A stretch of 13,512 nucleotides of DNA from Bacteroidota bacterium (GTDB lineage: Bacteria > Bacteroidota > Bacteroidia > Flavobacteriales > Flavobacteriaceae). How positions within the stretch are numbered: position 1 is the first letter of the stretch; the number at the start of each line of letters is the position of its first letter. The position numbers and the translations under genes are program-made. The stretch is from the NCBI GenBank assembly GCA_009936675.1, contig JAACDY010000136.1:1-13512 (forward strand), written 5' to 3'. Positions 6,535 to 13,512 of the stretch are shown piece after piece. Under the pieces are notes generated by a model. It was not told the DNA's origin. It saw nothing but the letters and a program-made list of their open reading frames with translations, and searched no databases.

Positions 6535-6768
6535 ATGTTCCCACTTGATCATTTGTTAATAGGACAAAAAGCGGTAATCGAATCGATTGAAACCGATTTT
6601 TTGCCCCTAAAATTGATAGAAATGGGATGTCTTCCTGGGAATGAAATTTCACTTCTCCACTTGGCTCCATTTAGAGACCCCTTGTATTTGAAAATTGATG
6701 AAGCCCACTTGGCCATCAGAAAGGAGGTTGCCCAATACATTATGGTAAAACCCCTAATGGATGATTAA
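6535..6768 (+). CDS. feoA: Ferrous iron transport protein A (FeoA)
   Basis: FeoA is a small cytoplasmic SH3-like protein that supports the FeoB iron transporter. This one is 77 aa, the usual length, and shows the family pattern: an opening short segment with DHLLIGQKAVIESI, then LPLKLIEMGCLPGNEISLL (23-41) where the MG-x-x-PG turn is the hallmark, and a closing AIRKEVAQYIMVKPL strand. ATG 6535 is the only sensible start. Its last 8 bases overlap the start of feoB, which couples translation of the two. The gene is separate from feoB, not fused. Confidence 0.95.
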   Translation: MFPLDHLLIGQKAVIESIETDFLPLKLIEMGCLPGNEISLLHLAPFRDPLYLKIDEAHLAIRKEVAQYIMVKPLMDD

Positions 6769-8857
6769 AAACATCAACGTTGCTCTGATAGGGAATCCCA
6801 ACACAGGAAAGACTTCTGTATTCAATGCTCTCACCGGATTGAATCAAAAGGTGGGAAATTATCCCGGGATTACTGTCGAAAAAAAACAGGGCAGTTGTCG
6901 ATTGGATCGGGTTACCAAGGCCAGAATCCTCGATTTACCCGGAACTTATAGTCTCAATGCCTCCTCTATGGACGAGAGTGTTGTGGTGGAACTACTTCTC
7001 AATAAAAACGACCCCGATTTTCCCGATGTAGCCGTAGTGGTAACCGATGTGGAAAACCTCAAACGCAATCTGCTGTTGTTCACCCAAATCAAAGATTTGG
7101 AAATCCCTACAGTTTTGGTGATCAATATGTCCGATCAAATGCAAAGAAAAGGCATCAAAATTGACATAGAGAAACTGGAGGAAAAACTTAATACCAGTGT
7201 GGTTTTGGTCAGTACTCGACTAAATTCGGGAGTAGAAAAACTCAAGCAAATTCTTATTGACTACCGATCCATCTCCACTTTACCGATATTGGATTCCACC
7301 ACCATTGATCAGGATTATTTTGAAAACCTGGCCAAAGCTTTTCCCAATCAATCGCTCTACAAACTGTGGTTGGTGATTACACAGGATGTTAACTTTACAA
7401 AGCTCGAACGTCAAAAAGTACCCGATACAACTCAGTTCAAAACCCAACCTCAATCCTATCTCAAAAAATTACAACAGCGGGAAACCATCAAACGCTACCA
7501 GACTATCAATAAAATTCTTAAGGAAACCTATAGTGTAAATCGAGAAGAGGCAACCGATTTGAGGAGCAAATTGGATAATTTATTGATTCATAAATTTTGG
7601 GGATATGTCATCTTTTTTCTGATTTTACTGACCATTTTCCAAGCCATTTTCGATTGGAGTAGTGTACCGATGGATTTTATCGACAGCAGTTTTGCTCATA
7701 TGAGCGAATGGATCAAAACCCAGATGCCGGCGGGTATATTGACTGATCTGATCGCCGAAGGGGTCATCTCAGGTTTGGGGGGGATAGTGATTTTTATACC
7801 TCAAATTGCCTTTTTGTTTTTTTTTATCTCCATTTTGGAAGAGACAGGATATATGAGTAGGGTAGTGTTTTTGATGGATCGAGGTTTGAGAAAATTTGGT
7901 TTGAGTGGAAAAAGTGTGGTTCCTTTGATTTCTGGAACGGCCTGTGCCATTCCAGCAGTGATGGCCACCCGCAATATCGAAAATTGGAAGGAGCGATTGA
8001 TCACCATTTTGGTGGTTCCATTTACCACATGTTCTGCACGCCTGCCCGTTTACATGATTCTCATCTCTTTGGTCATTCCCAACGATCGACTGCTAGGGAT
8101 CAATTATCAAGGTTTAACCCTGATGGGGCTATACTTGATTGGTTTTTTGATGGCCATTGTTTCGGCTTCTATTCTCAACCGTCTACTCAAGTCGCCCAAC
8201 AAGTCTTATTTTGTTGTGGAAATGCCCAATTACAAACTCCCATTGTTCAAAAACGTGGCGATTACCGTTTGGGAAAAAACCCGAACTTTTGTGGTAGAGG
8301 CCGGTAAAATTATTTTGGCCATATCTATTTTACTTTGGTTTATGGCTTCTTTCGGTCCAGGAGAAAAATTTTCAAATGCAGAACAAATAGTAACCCAACA
8401 ATATGCAAATGAAGCCATAAATGGATTGGAATTAGAGAACAAAATAGCTTCCTTCAAATTGGAAAATTCCTACATCGGGATATTGGGCAAAACGATCGAA
8501 CCATTGATTCTTCCTTTGGGATATGACTGGAAAATTGGAATTGCTTTGATCAGTTCTTTTGCAGCACGAGAGGTTTTTGTTGGGACATTAGCCACCATCT
8601 ACAGTGTAGAGAGTGATGCGGAAGAGACGATAAAAATAAGAATGGCAGGAGAGATTCGAAACGATGGAAGCCGTTTGTTCAATTTGCCTGCGGGAATTTC
8701 TTTAATGCTTTTTTATGCTTTTGCGATGCAATGCATGAGTACATTGGCCATTGTCAAAAAAGAAACCAACAGCTGGAAATGGCCCAGTATTCAACTTTTT
8801 TCTATGACTGTTATTGCTTACCTTTCAGCATTGATGGCTTATCAAATTTTAAAATAA
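6761..8857 (+). CDS. feoB: Ferrous iron transport protein B (FeoB)
   Basis: FeoB is the inner-membrane Fe2+ transporter with an N-terminal G domain. The 698-aa protein shows GNPNTGKTS (G1, 11-19), PGIT (G2, 35-38), DLPG (G3, 58-61) and NMSD (G4, 122-125). G5 is less typical (VSTRLNSG, near 150-157). A helical linker with many charged residues (about 160-275) leads to the membrane part from about 280. The conserved gate cysteines are there: C395 in SGTACAIPAVMATR, C424 in FTTCSARLPVY and C658 in MQCMST, along with AAREVFVGTLATIYS (601-615). It is shorter than E. coli FeoB (773 aa) but complete at both ends. It overlaps feoA by 8 bases and its stop shares a base with the next start (TAATG). Confidence 0.97.
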   Translation: MIKNINVALIGNPNTGKTSVFNALTGLNQKVGNYPGITVEKKQGSCRLDRVTKARILDLPGTYSLNASSMDESVVVELLLNKNDPDFPDVAVVVTDVENLKRNLLLFTQIKDLEIPTVLVINMSDQMQRKGIKIDIEKLEEKLNTSVVLVSTRLNSGVEKLKQILIDYRSISTLPILDSTTIDQDYFENLAKAFPNQSLYKLWLVITQDVNFTKLERQKVPDTTQFKTQPQSYLKKLQQRETIKRYQTINKILKETYSVNREEATDLRSKLDNLLIHKFWGYVIFFLILLTIFQAIFDWSSVPMDFIDSSFAHMSEWIKTQMPAGILTDLIAEGVISGLGGIVIFIPQIAFLFFFISILEETGYMSRVVFLMDRGLRKFGLSGKSVVPLISGTACAIPAVMATRNIENWKERLITILVVPFTTCSARLPVYMILISLVIPNDRLLGINYQGLTLMGLYLIGFLMAIVSASILNRLLKSPNKSYFVVEMPNYKLPLFKNVAITVWEKTRTFVVEAGKIILAISILLWFMASFGPGEKFSNAEQIVTQQYANEAINGLELENKIASFKLENSYIGILGKTIEPLILPLGYDWKIGIALISSFAAREVFVGTLATIYSVESDAEETIKIRMAGEIRNDGSRLFNLPAGISLMLFYAFAMQCMSTLAIVKKETNSWKWPSIQLFSMTVIAYLSALMAYQILK

Positions 8858-8985
8858 TGGAGGTCTTACAATACATAATAGCAATTTTTTTGGGATTGTG
8901 GTCCCTATATTATCTGATTCGAAAGTTTAGACCTAAAAACAAACCCGCAACCGATCAAGACTGCGGGAGAGGGTGTGGTTGTTGA
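8857..8985 (+). CDS. FeoB-associated Cys-rich membrane microprotein
   Basis: The protein is 42 aa, starting at ATG 8857-8859, whose first base is the last base of the feoB stop (TAATG). It has one helix (about 4-21, LQYIIAIFLGLWSLYYLI), a basic stretch (RKFRPKNK) and a C terminus DCGRGCGC with three cysteines (C36, C40, C42). This is the layout of the FeoB-associated Cys-rich membrane proteins that follow feoB in many bacteria, in the role held by FeoC in enterobacteria. The cysteines would face the cytoplasm and may bind iron or a cluster; that role is inferred. A longer frame from 8731 exists but lies within feoB. Confidence 0.88.
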   Translation: MEVLQYIIAIFLGLWSLYYLIRKFRPKNKPATDQDCGRGCGC

Positions 8986-8990
8986 GCCAC

Positions 8991-9021
8991 TGCGATGATA
9001 ATCCGAATCCATCACATCGCA
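8991..9021 (+). other. Possible hairpin after the feo operon
   Basis: TGCGATG (8991-8997) and CATCGCA (9015-9021) form a 7-bp stem with a 17-base loop, starting 5 bases after the stop of the FeoB-associated gene. No run of T follows directly (ATATAGTAATTTT), so as an intrinsic terminator it would be weak. Confidence 0.35.
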
Positions 9022-9039
9022 ATATAGTAATTTTCTCCC

Positions 9040-9061
9040 AACAGAACATATATGTTCTGTT
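9040..9061. promoter_or_regulatory. Perfect 22-bp palindrome, probable operator
   Basis: The half-site AACAGAACATA is followed directly by its exact reverse complement, so all 22 bases are symmetric with no spacer. It lies 46 bases upstream of the XRE regulator start and 54 bases after the feo operon. Perfect symmetry, an AT-rich centre (ATATAT) and GAAC/GTTC arms are typical for a dimeric helix-turn-helix repressor site. The neighbouring XRE protein is the natural candidate, as such regulators often control their own gene. A terminator role is less likely because the following bases (AAAATCTT) are not a T tract. Confidence 0.6.
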
Positions 9062-9107
9062 AAAATCTTACTACAAAACTTAGTTTAATGTCAATTAAGT
9101 TTAAAAA

Positions 9108-9329
9108 GTGGAAGATTCTGAGAAAGTTTTGATTAAGCAACTGGGTAAAAGAATTTCTTTTTTCAGAAAAGAGAAGGGGCTCACACAGTCCCATTTATCA
9201 GACCTTGCAGAGATGGAAGAGTCAGCCGTAAGAAGAATTGAATTGGGCAAAACCAACCCAACTTTCAAAACCCTTTTGAGAATTTCCAAGGGCTTAGAAA
9301 TTCCTCTAAAACAATTGGTTGATATTTAA
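9108..9329 (+). CDS. Small XRE-family helix-turn-helix regulator
   Basis: The 73-aa protein is almost entirely one Cro/C1-type DNA-binding domain (about residues 8-70). The core reads RISFFRKEKGLTQSHLSDLAEM, then a recognition segment ESAVRRIELGKTNPTFKTLLRISKGLEIPLKQLV. No second domain is present. The size and the pattern match stand-alone regulators, including the controller proteins of restriction-modification systems, but no such system is in the window. An in-frame TAA lies 6 bases before GTG 9108 and no ATG occurs before the HTH, so the start must be GTG 9108 or the TTG seven codons later; GTG keeps the helix preceding the HTH. It converges on pepP with only 4 bases between the stops. 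A 22-bp palindrome upstream is its likely binding site. Confidence 0.88.
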   Translation: MEDSEKVLIKQLGKRISFFRKEKGLTQSHLSDLAEMEESAVRRIELGKTNPTFKTLLRISKGLEIPLKQLVDI

Positions 9330-9333
9330 AGAC

Positions 9334-10629
9334 CTAACCTTGTTGCATCAATTGTTCAATTTCGTCAGCCGCTTTGGGAATGTTTTTCATCAAATTGATC
9401 GGGGGACCGCTTTCTTGAGTGACCACATCATCTTCAATCCGAATACCAAAACCTTCTTCAGGAATGTAAATTCCAGGTTCTACGGTGAGCACCATATTGG
9501 CTTGTAATGGCTGATCAACCAATCCATAATCGTGGGTATCCAAACCCAAGTGATGAGAGGTGCCATGCATAAAATATTTTTTGTAGGCCGGTTTTTCGGG
9601 GTCTTGATTTTTGACCATTGTTTGATCCAATAGTCCAAGTTGGATTAACTCATCGGTCATTATTTGACCCACCTCTTGGTGGTATTCTTTGATTAATATT
9701 CCTGGGATGAGCAGTTGCATGGCAGCTTCTTCCACGCGTAAGACCGCTTCGTAAACGGCTCGTTGTCGAGGAGTAAACTTGCCCGATACTGGAACCGTTC
9801 GGGTCATGTCGCTGGCATAATTACCATAGGCTGCTCCAACATCCATAAGGATCAAATCTCCCGTTTGACATTGTGCGTTGTTGTCAACGTAATGCAAGAC
9901 ATTGCAGTTTTTTCCCGAGGCAATGATGGGGGTATAGGCAAATCCATCAGATCTGTTTTTCAGAAATTCATGGGCGTATTCCGCTTCAATTTCAAACTCC
10001 CAAACTCCTGGTTTGATAAAGGGCAAAACCCTTCGAAAGCCTTTTTCTGTGATGTCAATGGCGTTTTTAATTTGGTCTATTTCTTCAACATCTTTGATTG
10101 ACCTCAACTTTTGTAAAATAAAGTTGCTTTTTTCGGTGGGATGGTTGGGAAACTTGGCTTTAGCCCATTTGATAAATCGATCCTCTCGGGTTTGGGTTTC
10201 CACCTTGGCCCTATAATGTTCGTTGGTGTTAAAATAGAAAGTCTTAGCTTCGGATGCCAATGATTCAAACAGCATTTCAAAATCGTCCAACCAACATACT
10301 GTTTCTATACCAGAAAGAACAGTAGCTTGTTTTTGGGTGAGTTTTTGTCCTTCCCAAACAGCAATCAACTCGCTGGTTTTCTTAATAAAAAGAATCTCTT
10401 TGTGTTCGGGTTTGGGTGCATCGGGAAATAAAAGTAAAATACTTTCCTCTTGATCCATTCCACTGAGGTAGAAAATGTCTCGATGTTGTGCAAAAGGCAG
10501 GGTGCTGTCTGCACTGATGGGATAGATGTCGTTTGAGTTAAAAACCGCTAACCCACCCGGCTCCATTGCCTCCATAAAATGAGCTCTATTTTTGGAATAG
10601 AGTCGGGAGGAGAGAGGACGATATCGCAT
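9334..10629 (-). CDS. pepP: Xaa-Pro aminopeptidase (M24B)
   Basis: This enzyme removes the N-terminal residue from peptides with proline in second place, in the cytoplasm, using two metal ions. The 431-aa protein has an N-terminal creatinase-like domain (about 1-170) and the C-terminal pita-bread domain. All five metal ligands are visible: D263 (LMDVGA), D274 (SDMTRT), H359 (HGTSHHLGLDTHD), E384 (TVEPGIYIPEE) and E399 (IRIEDDV). The active-site histidines are H246 (NVLHYVD) and H366. Length is close to E. coli PepP (441 aa). ATG 10629 fits: the product opens MRYRPLSSRLYSKNRAHFM as in family members, and a TAATTTTG element lies 28 bases upstream. It is divergent from sdhCA and convergent with the XRE gene. 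Confidence 0.96.
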   Translation of the reverse strand: MRYRPLSSRLYSKNRAHFMEAMEPGGLAVFNSNDIYPISADSTLPFAQHRDIFYLSGMDQEESILLLFPDAPKPEHKEILFIKKTSELIAVWEGQKLTQKQATVLSGIETVCWLDDFEMLFESLASEAKTFYFNTNEHYRAKVETQTREDRFIKWAKAKFPNHPTEKSNFILQKLRSIKDVEEIDQIKNAIDITEKGFRRVLPFIKPGVWEFEIEAEYAHEFLKNRSDGFAYTPIIASGKNCNVLHYVDNNAQCQTGDLILMDVGAAYGNYASDMTRTVPVSGKFTPRQRAVYEAVLRVEEAAMQLLIPGILIKEYHQEVGQIMTDELIQLGLLDQTMVKNQDPEKPAYKKYFMHGTSHHLGLDTHDYGLVDQPLQANMVLTVEPGIYIPEEGFGIRIEDDVVTQESGPPINLMKNIPKAADEIEQLMQQG

Positions 10630-10640
10630 CAGTTGTTTTT

Positions 10641-10752
10641 TTGAGCGTTTTAAATCTCAAAATTATTAAAATTATAAAGAGTGAAAGGATTTTAGCCTTA
10701 GTTTGTTGAACAAAAAAGAGGTTTTAGGGGTCATTTAGGGAAAAACGCTCAA
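10641..10752. repeat. Spaced 11-bp inverted repeat between pepP and sdhC
   Basis: TTGAGCGTTTT at 10641-10651 is the exact reverse complement of AAAACGCTCAA at 10742-10752, with 90 bases between. The core hexamer AACGCT recurs at 10794-10799 (in ATCAACGCTTTT). The repeats lie in the 219-base divergent control region; the left arm overlaps the expected start of the pepP transcript. They could be sites for a shared regulator, but nothing here identifies it. Confidence 0.45.
10658..10665 (-). promoter_or_regulatory. Candidate -7 promoter element for pepP
   Basis: On the minus strand TAATTTTG matches the TAnnTTTG element and ends 28 bases before the pepP ATG. No clear -33 TTTG lies at the usual distance. 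Confidence 0.42.
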
Positions 10753-10821
10753 CACAAACGACATTGTTAAACTGCATTTAAAATTTAAGCATCAACGCTT
10801 TTCTATTCAACGTTTATGGAT

Positions 10822-10829
10822 TAGTTTTG
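10822..10829 (+). promoter_or_regulatory. Candidate -7 promoter element for sdhCA
   Basis: TAGTTTTG matches TAnnTTTG and ends 19 bases before the sdhC ATG. A clear -33 element is not visible; CTTTTC occupies that region. Confidence 0.45.
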
Positions 10830-10848
10830 TTATGATAAACCAATACTA

Positions 10849-11499
10849 ATGATTTCAACTACCATCGCCAGAAAGGTAGCCATGGCCTTGTCGGGGCTTT
10901 TCCTAATACTCTTTTTGGGACAGCACTTTACCATTAACATAACTTCGGTTTTTAGCGAAAAAACGTTTAATGTCCTATCTCACTTTATGGGTAACAATCC
11001 TGTAGTACAGTTTGTTTTACAACCCGTTTTGATATTTGGAGTGGTTTTTCACTTCATTATGGGTTTTGTTTTAGAGTTTAAAAATTCTAAATCTCGCTCT
11101 GTAAAATATGATTCTTTCAAAGGTTCGGCCAATTCCAGTTGGGTATCCAGAAACATGATCCTATCGGGAATCGTAGTACTGTCTTTTTTGGGATTGCACT
11201 TTTATGATTTTTGGTTGCCAGAAATCAATTATAAATATGTTGAATTTCTTCCAGAAGACCCAAATCGCTATTACGGTGAACTGGTTCATAAATTTCACAA
11301 TCCGGGGAGGGTAGCCATTTACGCATTGTCATTTGTCTTTCTATCATTGCACCTTTTTCATGGATTTTCCTCGTCGTTTCAATCGGTAGGATGGAACAAT
11401 AAATACACCATCGGCATCAAATTATTTACGGTTGCTTTTTCGTTGCTCATACCAGCGGGCTTTATTTTCATTGCAATTTTTCACCATCTAAACGGATAA
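10849..11499 (+). CDS. sdhC: Succinate dehydrogenase cytochrome b subunit (B-type, diheme)
   Basis: This is the single membrane anchor of a B-type succinate dehydrogenase, passing electrons from the flavoprotein and iron-sulfur subunits to quinone. The 216-aa protein has five membrane helices, near 11-29, 52-76, 102-120, 154-172 and 189-212. Histidines placed to hold two b hemes are H26 (GQHF), H68 (VVFHFIMG), H117 (GLHF) and H168 or H171 (SLHLFHGF). The stretch ELVHKFHNPGRVAIYALSF (144-162) and the final GWNNKY loop are typical of the family in Bacteroidota. No separate sdhD is present, as expected for this type. The sdhA start follows 4 bases after the stop, so the two are one operon. Confidence 0.95.
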   Translation: MISTTIARKVAMALSGLFLILFLGQHFTINITSVFSEKTFNVLSHFMGNNPVVQFVLQPVLIFGVVFHFIMGFVLEFKNSKSRSVKYDSFKGSANSSWVSRNMILSGIVVLSFLGLHFYDFWLPEINYKYVEFLPEDPNRYYGELVHKFHNPGRVAIYALSFVFLSLHLFHGFSSSFQSVGWNNKYTIGIKLFTVAFSLLIPAGFIFIAIFHHLNG

Positions 11500-11503
11500 T
11501 CAA

Positions 11504-13507
11504 ATGGCAAAGTTAGATTCAAAAATACCCCAGGGAAGTTTGTCCGAAAAATGGACCAATCACAAGAGTAATATCAATCTTGTCAGTCCAGCCAATAAGC
11601 GTTTAATCGATGTCATTGTGGTGGGTACAGGTTTGGCAGGAGCTTCTGCCTCTGCAACCTTGGCCGAGTTGGGTTATAATGTAAAGACATTTTGTTTCCA
11701 GGATTCTCCCCGTAGAGCGCATTCAATTGCTGCCCAAGGAGGAATCAATGCTGCAAAAAATTACCAAGGAGATGGGGATTCTACCTATCGACTTTTTTAC
11801 GATACCGTCAAGGGGGGCGATTATCGCTCCAGAGAATCCAATGTCTATCGTTTGGCGGAGGTATCGACCAATATCATTGATCAATGTGTTGCCCAAGGAG
11901 TTCCCTTTGCCAGAGACTATGGAGGTTTGTTGGACAATCGTTCCTTTGGAGGGGTTTTGGTTTCCAGAACTTTTTATGCCAAAGGACAAACTGGTCAGCA
12001 GTTGTTGCTGGGAGCCTATTCCGCGATGAATCGACAAATTGGCCGGGGAAAAATAAAAATGTACAACCGCCACGAAATGATGGATTTGGTTTTGGTCGAT
12101 GGAAAAGCCCGTGGGATCATTACCCGAAATTTGGTCAATGGCGAAATTGAAAGACACAGCGCTCATGCGGTGGTCATCGCCTCTGGTGGATATGGGAATG
12201 TCTTCTTTCTATCCACCAATGCAATGGGAAGCAATGTTTCTGCTTCTTGGAAAATTCACAAACGCGGAGCGCATTTTGCCAATCCCTGTTTTACTCAAAT
12301 ACACCCCACTTGTATTCCCGTTTCGGGCGAGCACCAATCCAAACTGACCTTGATGTCCGAATCATTGAGAAATGACGGGAGGATATGGGTGCCCAAAAAA
12401 TTCGAAGATGTCAAAGCCATCAGAGCAGGACAACTTCATCCCATCGATATTGCAGAGGACGACCGTGACTATTATCTCGAACGTCGTTACCCCGCTTTTG
12501 GAAACTTAGTACCAAGGGATGTGGCTTCCCGAGCAGCCAAAGAACGCTGTGACGCTGGCTATGGAGTCAATAAAACCGGAGAGGCGGTTTATTTGGATTT
12601 TGCGGCCGCCATTACTCGTTACGGAAAAGAACAAGCACACGTCAAAGGATTGGACGAAAACAATGCCGCATTGGTCAAAAAACTAGGACAGGAAGTGGTT
12701 CGCGCCAAGTATGGCAACCTCTTTCAGATGTATGAAAAAATTGTAGATCAAGACCCCTACGAAACACCCATGATGATTTACCCTGCGGTTCACTATACCA
12801 TGGGCGGCGTTTGGGTGGATTACAATCTGATGACTTCCATACCGGGTTGCTACGCCATCGGAGAAGCCAATTTCTCCGACCATGGTGCCAATCGATTGGG
12901 TGCTTCGGCATTGATGCAAGGCCTGGCCGACGGTTATTTCGTTTTGCCCTACACCATAGGGGATTATTTGTCCGATGACATCAGAACAGGACCCATACCC
13001 ACAGACTCCCCCGAGTTTGATGCCGCCGAAAAAGAGGTCAAAGCCCAATTGGAGGCTTTTATCAATAACGATGGTAAACACTCCGTGGATTATTACCACA
13101 AAAAATTGGGGAAAATCATGTGGGACAAATGCGGTATGTCCAGGAACCAAAAAGGTCTAAAAGAGGCCATCAGCGAGATCAAAGCATTGAGAGAAGATTT
13201 TTATAAAAACGTAAACGTACCCGGAGGATCAGAGGAGTTCAACGAGCAGCTGGCCAAGGCCGGAAGGGTAGCGGATTTCCTTGAATTAGGAGAGTTGTTT
13301 GCCAAAGATGCTTTGGAAAGAACCGAGTCTTGCGGAGGTCACTTTAGAGAAGAATCTCAAACTCCCGAGGGAGAGGCAATGCGGGATGACAAAAAATTCA
13401 CCTTTGTTTCTGCATGGGAATACCGAGGTGAACCCTCCAAGGCCAAGCTTCACAAGGAAGCATTGAAGTATGAAGAAATTGAAGTAAAAACACGTTCCTA
13501 CAAATAA
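11504..13507 (+). CDS. sdhA: Succinate dehydrogenase flavoprotein subunit
   Basis: This subunit oxidises succinate to fumarate in the TCA cycle with covalently bound FAD, on the cytoplasmic face of the membrane. The 667-aa protein has the FAD-binding GTGLAGA (41-47), the flavin-attachment His73 in RRAHSIAAQGGINAA, and active-site residues by family alignment: H267 (QIHPTC), R338 (VPRDVASRA), H430 (AVHYTMGG) and R464 (HGANRLGASAL). The longer length than E. coli SdhA (588 aa) and the style of the N terminus fit the B-type enzymes of Bacteroidota and of fumarate reductases. Direction cannot be told from sequence; with an aerobic SCO/oxidase context, succinate oxidation is more likely. It is complete, ending 5 bases before the window edge; sdhB should follow. 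Confidence 0.97.
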   Translation: MAKLDSKIPQGSLSEKWTNHKSNINLVSPANKRLIDVIVVGTGLAGASASATLAELGYNVKTFCFQDSPRRAHSIAAQGGINAAKNYQGDGDSTYRLFYDTVKGGDYRSRESNVYRLAEVSTNIIDQCVAQGVPFARDYGGLLDNRSFGGVLVSRTFYAKGQTGQQLLLGAYSAMNRQIGRGKIKMYNRHEMMDLVLVDGKARGIITRNLVNGEIERHSAHAVVIASGGYGNVFFLSTNAMGSNVSASWKIHKRGAHFANPCFTQIHPTCIPVSGEHQSKLTLMSESLRNDGRIWVPKKFEDVKAIRAGQLHPIDIAEDDRDYYLERRYPAFGNLVPRDVASRAAKERCDAGYGVNKTGEAVYLDFAAAITRYGKEQAHVKGLDENNAALVKKLGQEVVRAKYGNLFQMYEKIVDQDPYETPMMIYPAVHYTMGGVWVDYNLMTSIPGCYAIGEANFSDHGANRLGASALMQGLADGYFVLPYTIGDYLSDDIRTGPIPTDSPEFDAAEKEVKAQLEAFINNDGKHSVDYYHKKLGKIMWDKCGMSRNQKGLKEAISEIKALREDFYKNVNVPGGSEEFNEQLAKAGRVADFLELGELFAKDALERTESCGGHFREESQTPEGEAMRDDKKFTFVSAWEYRGEPSKAKLHKEALKYEEIEVKTRSYK

Positions 13508-13512
13508 GACAA

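Noticed and set aside
6515..6537. Fur-box-like AT-rich sequence before feoA
   Set aside because: AATCATTCTAAATAATG looks vaguely like NAT repeats, but matches the 19-bp consensus at few positions; AT-rich background explains it.
9040..9061. The 22-bp palindrome as an intrinsic terminator of feo
   Set aside because: The stem is AT-rich with no loop and is followed by AAAATCTT instead of a T tract.
9108..9329. XRE protein as controller of a restriction-modification system
   Set aside because: Size and fold fit, but no methylase or endonuclease is nearby; the neighbours are feo and pepP.
11723..12166. 147-aa open frame on the minus strand inside sdhA
   Set aside because: It lies fully within the FAD-binding part of sdhA and has no domain signal.
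12683..13150. 155-aa open frame on the minus strand inside sdhA
   Set aside because: It is antisense to the conserved HYTMGG and HGANRLGASAL region of sdhA and owes its length to codon bias.

Overview
The window reads as chromosomal DNA of a Bacteroidota bacterium, probably a flavobacterium or a close relative. The DNA is AT-rich. Starts lack clear Shine-Dalgarno sites, and several genes have a TAnnTTTG element just upstream, which is the -7 motif of the Bacteroidota primary sigma factor. A lipoprotein carries the acidic surface-export signal of the phylum, the succinate dehydrogenase has a single B-type cytochrome b subunit, and a FeoB-associated Cys-rich microprotein follows feoB. The phylum call is firm; anything below it is a guess.

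Layout: (1) 1-1400, the tail of a TRAP transporter small permease and a complete large permease DctM, overlapping by ATGA. (2) 1720-2262, an unknown surface lipoprotein. (3) 2364-3033, a decayed IS1-family element with recognisable terminal inverted repeats and a transposase broken by a stop, frame changes and a probable internal deletion. (4) 3079-5673, minus strand: rseP, then 68 bases downstream a secreted protein made of two copies of one unrecognised domain, then two tiny membrane proteins. The last three genes are joined by ATGA and TAATG overlaps; the 53-aa protein at 3267-3428 is easily missed because of its size. (5) 5790-8985, plus strand: a SCO-family copper chaperone and a ferrous iron uptake operon feoA-feoB-FeoB-associated protein. 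(6) 9040-9329, a perfect 22-bp palindrome followed by a small XRE-type regulator with a GTG start. (7) 9334-10629, minus strand: a Xaa-Pro aminopeptidase. (8) 10849-13507, sdhC and sdhA of succinate dehydrogenase; sdhB is expected just past the window's right edge.

Most of the window is ordinary housekeeping and transport: C4-dicarboxylate or sugar-acid uptake, envelope proteolysis, cytochrome oxidase copper delivery, iron uptake, peptide turnover and the TCA cycle. The parts that are not explained are the tandem-domain secreted protein with its two coupled membrane microproteins behind rseP, and the palindrome/XRE pair behind the feo operon. The first is the best candidate for an undescribed system, but the evidence is architecture only. 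No CRISPR, tRNA or rRNA was seen.
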